A stretch of 64,000 nucleotides of DNA from Streptomyces sp. SID8374 (lineage in GTDB: Bacteria > Actinomycetota > Actinomycetes > Streptomycetales > Streptomycetaceae): NCBI RefSeq assembly GCF_009865135.1, contig NZ_WWGH01000001.1, forward strand, positions 2,728,001 through 2,792,000, written 5' to 3'. Made by a program: the position numbers and the translations under genes. How positions within the stretch are numbered: the first letter of the stretch is position 1; every line of letters begins with the position of its first letter. Under the pieces are notes generated by a model. The model worked only from the letters and a program-made list of their open reading frames with translations, made no database searches and was not told the DNA's origin. Of the stretch, positions 61,952 through 64,000 are shown piece by piece.

Positions 61952-62703
61952 GTCCTGTCGCTCCAGCGGAAGGTCTTCAGCGCCACCGCGCCGAGGACGA
62001 GGGCGAATCCGGCGAGCACCGCGCAGGCGACGCCGATGTCCTGGAGGGAGCCGCCGCCGGTCAGCGCGCCGGAGACCCCGTCGTTGAGGTAGCGCAGCGG
62101 CAGGACGCGGGAGAGGCTCTGCATCCAGCCGGGCATGGCGTCCAGCGGGAAGAACGAACCGGAGAGGAACGCCATCGGAATCATCAGGCAGTTGGCGACG
62201 GCGGCGACCGCCTCCGGGGTCCTCGCGTAGCTGCCGACGATGACACCGAGCGCGAGGAACGCGGTGATCCCGAGCACCAGCACCGGCAGCGCGAGCGGCC
62301 AGCGGCCGTCCAACTGGAGCCCGAAGGAAGGCAGTAGGGCAACGGCGACGAACAGAACCGCTTGTACGGCTCCGATGGCGAGCGCCAGCACGTAACGCGA
62401 GGCGAGCACGGCGGAGACGGGCGTGGGCGTCATCCGGATCAGCCGGAGGATGTCGTCGCGCCGCCACTGCATGAGGACGAACCCGACGCCGAAGACGGCG
62501 GCGTTGCCGACGCCCCAGGACAGGACGCCGGGCGCGATGTAGTTGATGTAGGGCTTGCCGCTCTCCTCGACGGTCTGGCCGTGGAAGATCAGGCCGAAGA
62601 CGACGAGGAAGATCAAGGGGAAGGCGAAGGTGAAGAAGAGGGTGGTGCGGTCGCGGGTGTAGGCCCGGTATCCGGCCTGGCTCAGCGCGGTGTAGGCGCT
62701 CAT
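61948..62703 (-). CDS. ABC-2 type transporter permease of the RiPP cluster
   Basis: A 251-residue permease with six hydrophobic helices (about 22-42, 57-80, 100-122, 132-155, 165-185 and 225-245) and the ABC-2 pattern (FFTFAFPLIFLVVFGLIF, PMAFLSGSFFPLDAMPGWMQ). It would export the modified peptide or give self-immunity together with the ATPase 53 bp upstream. ATG 62703 has GGAG 9 nt upstream; coupled to the YcaO gene by ATGA overlap. Confidence 0.9.
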   Translation of the reverse strand: MSAYTALSQAGYRAYTRDRTTLFFTFAFPLIFLVVFGLIFHGQTVEESGKPYINYIAPGVLSWGVGNAAVFGVGFVLMQWRRDDILRLIRMTPTPVSAVLASRYVLALAIGAVQAVLFVAVALLPSFGLQLDGRWPLALPVLVLGITAFLALGVIVGSYARTPEAVAAVANCLMIPMAFLSGSFFPLDAMPGWMQSLSRVLPLRYLNDGVSGALTGGGSLQDIGVACAVLAGFALVLGAVALKTFRWSDRT

Positions 62704-62756
62704 GGGGGTGTCTCCGTATCGGTGGTTCAGTGCAAGGGGGCTTGTTCTCAACGGAG

Positions 62757-63722
62757 TTACGGCTGTGGGGCTCCGGTCCCGGTCCCGGTCAGCGCCAGGT
62801 ACACGTCCTCCAGGCTCGCCGTCCTCGTCTGTACGCCCTGGAGCCCCGCGATCTCGTCGACGGCGGCCAGGACCTGGCCCGAGGTGAGGGTCTCCAGCAC
62901 GATGGAGCCGCCCTCCTCGGTGACCCGGTCCACGCCCGGGATGGCGCGGGCCCGGTCAGCGGTGAGGCGGTCGGCCGGGACCAGGAGCCGGGTGGTGGGG
63001 CTGGAGGCGGCGATGAGCCGGCCGGGGCTGTCCAGGGCGGCGACCTTGCCCTCGACCATGATCGCGACCCGGTCGCAGAGCGCCTCGGCCTCGTCCAGGT
63101 GGTGCGTGGTGTAGACGATGGTGCGGCCCGCGCCCTTGAGGTCCCGGAGCACCTGCCACAGGGAGCGGCGGGCCTGCGGGTCGAGGGCGGCGGTCGGCTC
63201 GTCCAGGAAGATCAGCTCGGGGTCGTGGACCAGGGCGGAGGCGATGGCGAGCCGCTGCCGCTGGCCGCCGGAGAGGTCGTCCACCCGGGTGTCGCCCTGC
63301 TCGGTGAGGCCGACGGAGGCCAGGGCCCGTTCGGCGGCGGCCGCGTCGCACCGGTAGAGGGCGGCCATGGTGACCAGGTGTTCGCGGGCGGTCAGCCGGA
63401 CGAAGAACGCGGAGCTCTGGGTCTGCACGCCGAGCCGGGGCAGCAGGGCGGTGTTGCGCGGCCAGGGGCTCTCCCCCAGGACCGTCACCGTCCCGGAGTC
63501 GGCGCGCCGCTGCCCCTCCATGATCTCGACGAGCGTGGTCTTGCCCGCCCCGTTGGGCCCGAGCAGCCCGAAGAACTCCCCGCGCCCGACGGTCAGCGAG
63601 ACCCCGTCGACGGCCCGGGTGGCGCCGTAAGCCTTGTGGACGTCGGCCAGGGTCACGGCGGCGGGCTGGGCTGCCGGTTCCGCCGGGGGGTCGTGCGGGG
63701 TGCGGGGGGCGGTGGACGTCAT
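62757..63722 (-). CDS. ABC transporter ATP-binding protein of the RiPP cluster
   Basis: A 321-residue drug-exporter-type ATPase (DrrA/CcmA group): Walker A GPNGAGKTT, the Q-loop variant VQTQSSAFF, signature LSGGQRQRLAIASAL, Walker B LIFLDEPTAALDPQ and TTHHLDEAE. The C-terminal 80 residues are the extension typical of DrrA-like ATPases. ATG 63722 has AAGGAG 6 nt upstream. It pairs with the ABC-2 permease. Confidence 0.92.
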   Translation of the reverse strand: MTSTAPRTPHDPPAEPAAQPAAVTLADVHKAYGATRAVDGVSLTVGRGEFFGLLGPNGAGKTTLVEIMEGQRRADSGTVTVLGESPWPRNTALLPRLGVQTQSSAFFVRLTAREHLVTMAALYRCDAAAAERALASVGLTEQGDTRVDDLSGGQRQRLAIASALVHDPELIFLDEPTAALDPQARRSLWQVLRDLKGAGRTIVYTTHHLDEAEALCDRVAIMVEGKVAALDSPGRLIAASSPTTRLLVPADRLTADRARAIPGVDRVTEEGGSIVLETLTSGQVLAAVDEIAGLQGVQTRTASLEDVYLALTGTGTGAPQP

Positions 63723-63746
63723 GGAACTCTCCTTGAGATGGAACAT

Positions 63747-63828
63747 CAGGCCGTCAGCAGATGCCTCGGGCCATCAGCGGGTAATCAGGCCGTCAGCGGG
63801 TGCATCAGGCCGTCAGCAGATGATGGGC
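63747..63828. repeat. four 20-22 bp repeats copying the upstream gene 3' end
   Basis: Read on the minus strand, C(A/C)(T/C)(C/G)TGCTGACGGCCTGA-type units recur four times; the first is the true end of the membrane-protein gene, including its TGA. Confidence 0.85.
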
Positions 63829-64000
63829 GCCCGCGGCGACCGCCGCGACCAGAGCGGCGAGAACAAGCACCGTGCCCAACGCATAGGCCGGGTAGGCGAT
63901 TCGGGCGCGGCGCGGGTACGCGGCCGCCTCCGGGGAGCGGCGCAGCGCGAGCCGCAGGTAGCCGCCCGCGGAGGCGGCGAGGCCGGTGGCCCCGGCGAGC
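63805..64000 (-). CDS. membrane protein, partial (N-terminus beyond window)
   Basis: The last 64 codons of a leftward gene: ATGLAASAGGYLRLALRRSP, a Tyr/Arg stretch, then one hydrophobic helix (YALGTVLVLAALVAAVAAG) and the end HHLLTA. It lies 82 bp upstream of the ABC ATPase and probably belongs to the RiPP operon. Too little is present to name it. Confidence 0.6.
   Translation of the reverse strand, partial: LAGATGLAASAGGYLRLALRRSPEAAAYPRRARIAYPAYALGTVLVLAALVAAVAAGAHHLLTA

Overview
The window is high-GC actinobacterial chromosome, almost certainly Streptomyces. The reasons are extreme third-position GC in every gene, GTG/TTG starts with GGAGG-type ribosome binding sites, many stop/start overlaps, a tRNA-Leu(UAA) gene that fits bldA, and developmental or cell-wall genes typical of the genus (a SigB/SigF-family sigma factor, two resuscitation-promoting factors, one with a ydaO/c-di-AMP riboswitch). 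The gene order agrees with what I recall of the S. coelicolor core; I could not check this.

Layout. 1-1.5 kb: a truncated STAS anti-anti-sigma gene divergent from a SigI-like sigma factor. 1.6-8.9 kb: a histidine-utilisation operon read leftward (hutU, an AllC-like M20 hydrolase, hutF, hutI), divergent from an APC permease across a shared palindromic operator. 9.1-11.3 kb: four small genes, at least three with roadblock/LC7-like folds, two of which carry in-frame TTA codons. 11.3-21.2 kb: an RpiR-type regulator, cystathionine beta-synthase, an SGNH hydrolase, a thiolase, small conserved proteins and a Bax-inhibitor-1 protein. 21.4 kb: tRNA-Leu(UAA). 22-28.5 kb: a MacB/FtsX-type exporter, a cyclopropane-fatty-acid synthase-like enzyme and a type II NADH dehydrogenase with two Rex-type operators.

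28.9-34.5 kb reads leftward: eno, divIC, DUF501, ppx, and a frameshifted SBF-family transporter. Between ppx and the transporter lies a 1.1-kb insert with a Phd/YefM-RelE toxin-antitoxin pair, bounded by 117-bp direct repeats made of the ppx 3' end and the transporter start. 34.8-44.4 kb: rpfA with its riboswitch, a second Rpf/LysM protein, a cytochrome P450 coupled to a P-loop/Sel1-repeat protein with a RHIM-like N-terminus, mazG, a SurA-like lipoprotein, and a Ser/Thr kinase coupled to a membrane protein. 44.5-52.5 kb: a solitary N6-adenine methylase with an in-frame 30-bp repeat array, a lipoprotein, a GNAT protein, an HNH lipoprotein, a SalK-like protein divergent from a leaderless TetR gene, and a secreted protein. 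52.6-56.2 kb: mfd.

56.7-64 kb: the left part of a RiPP cluster for a thiazole/oxazole-modified peptide. It has a TrmB/LuxR-type regulator, a small protein, an M20 amidohydrolase, a 58-residue Ser/Thr/Cys-rich precursor, a fused cyclodehydratase ending in PxPxP, an ABC permease and ATPase, and a membrane protein cut by the window edge. Three copies of one octamer lie between the M20 gene and the precursor.

A recurring oddity is short repeats seeded from gene 3' ends with the stop codon included; they follow at least seven genes here.
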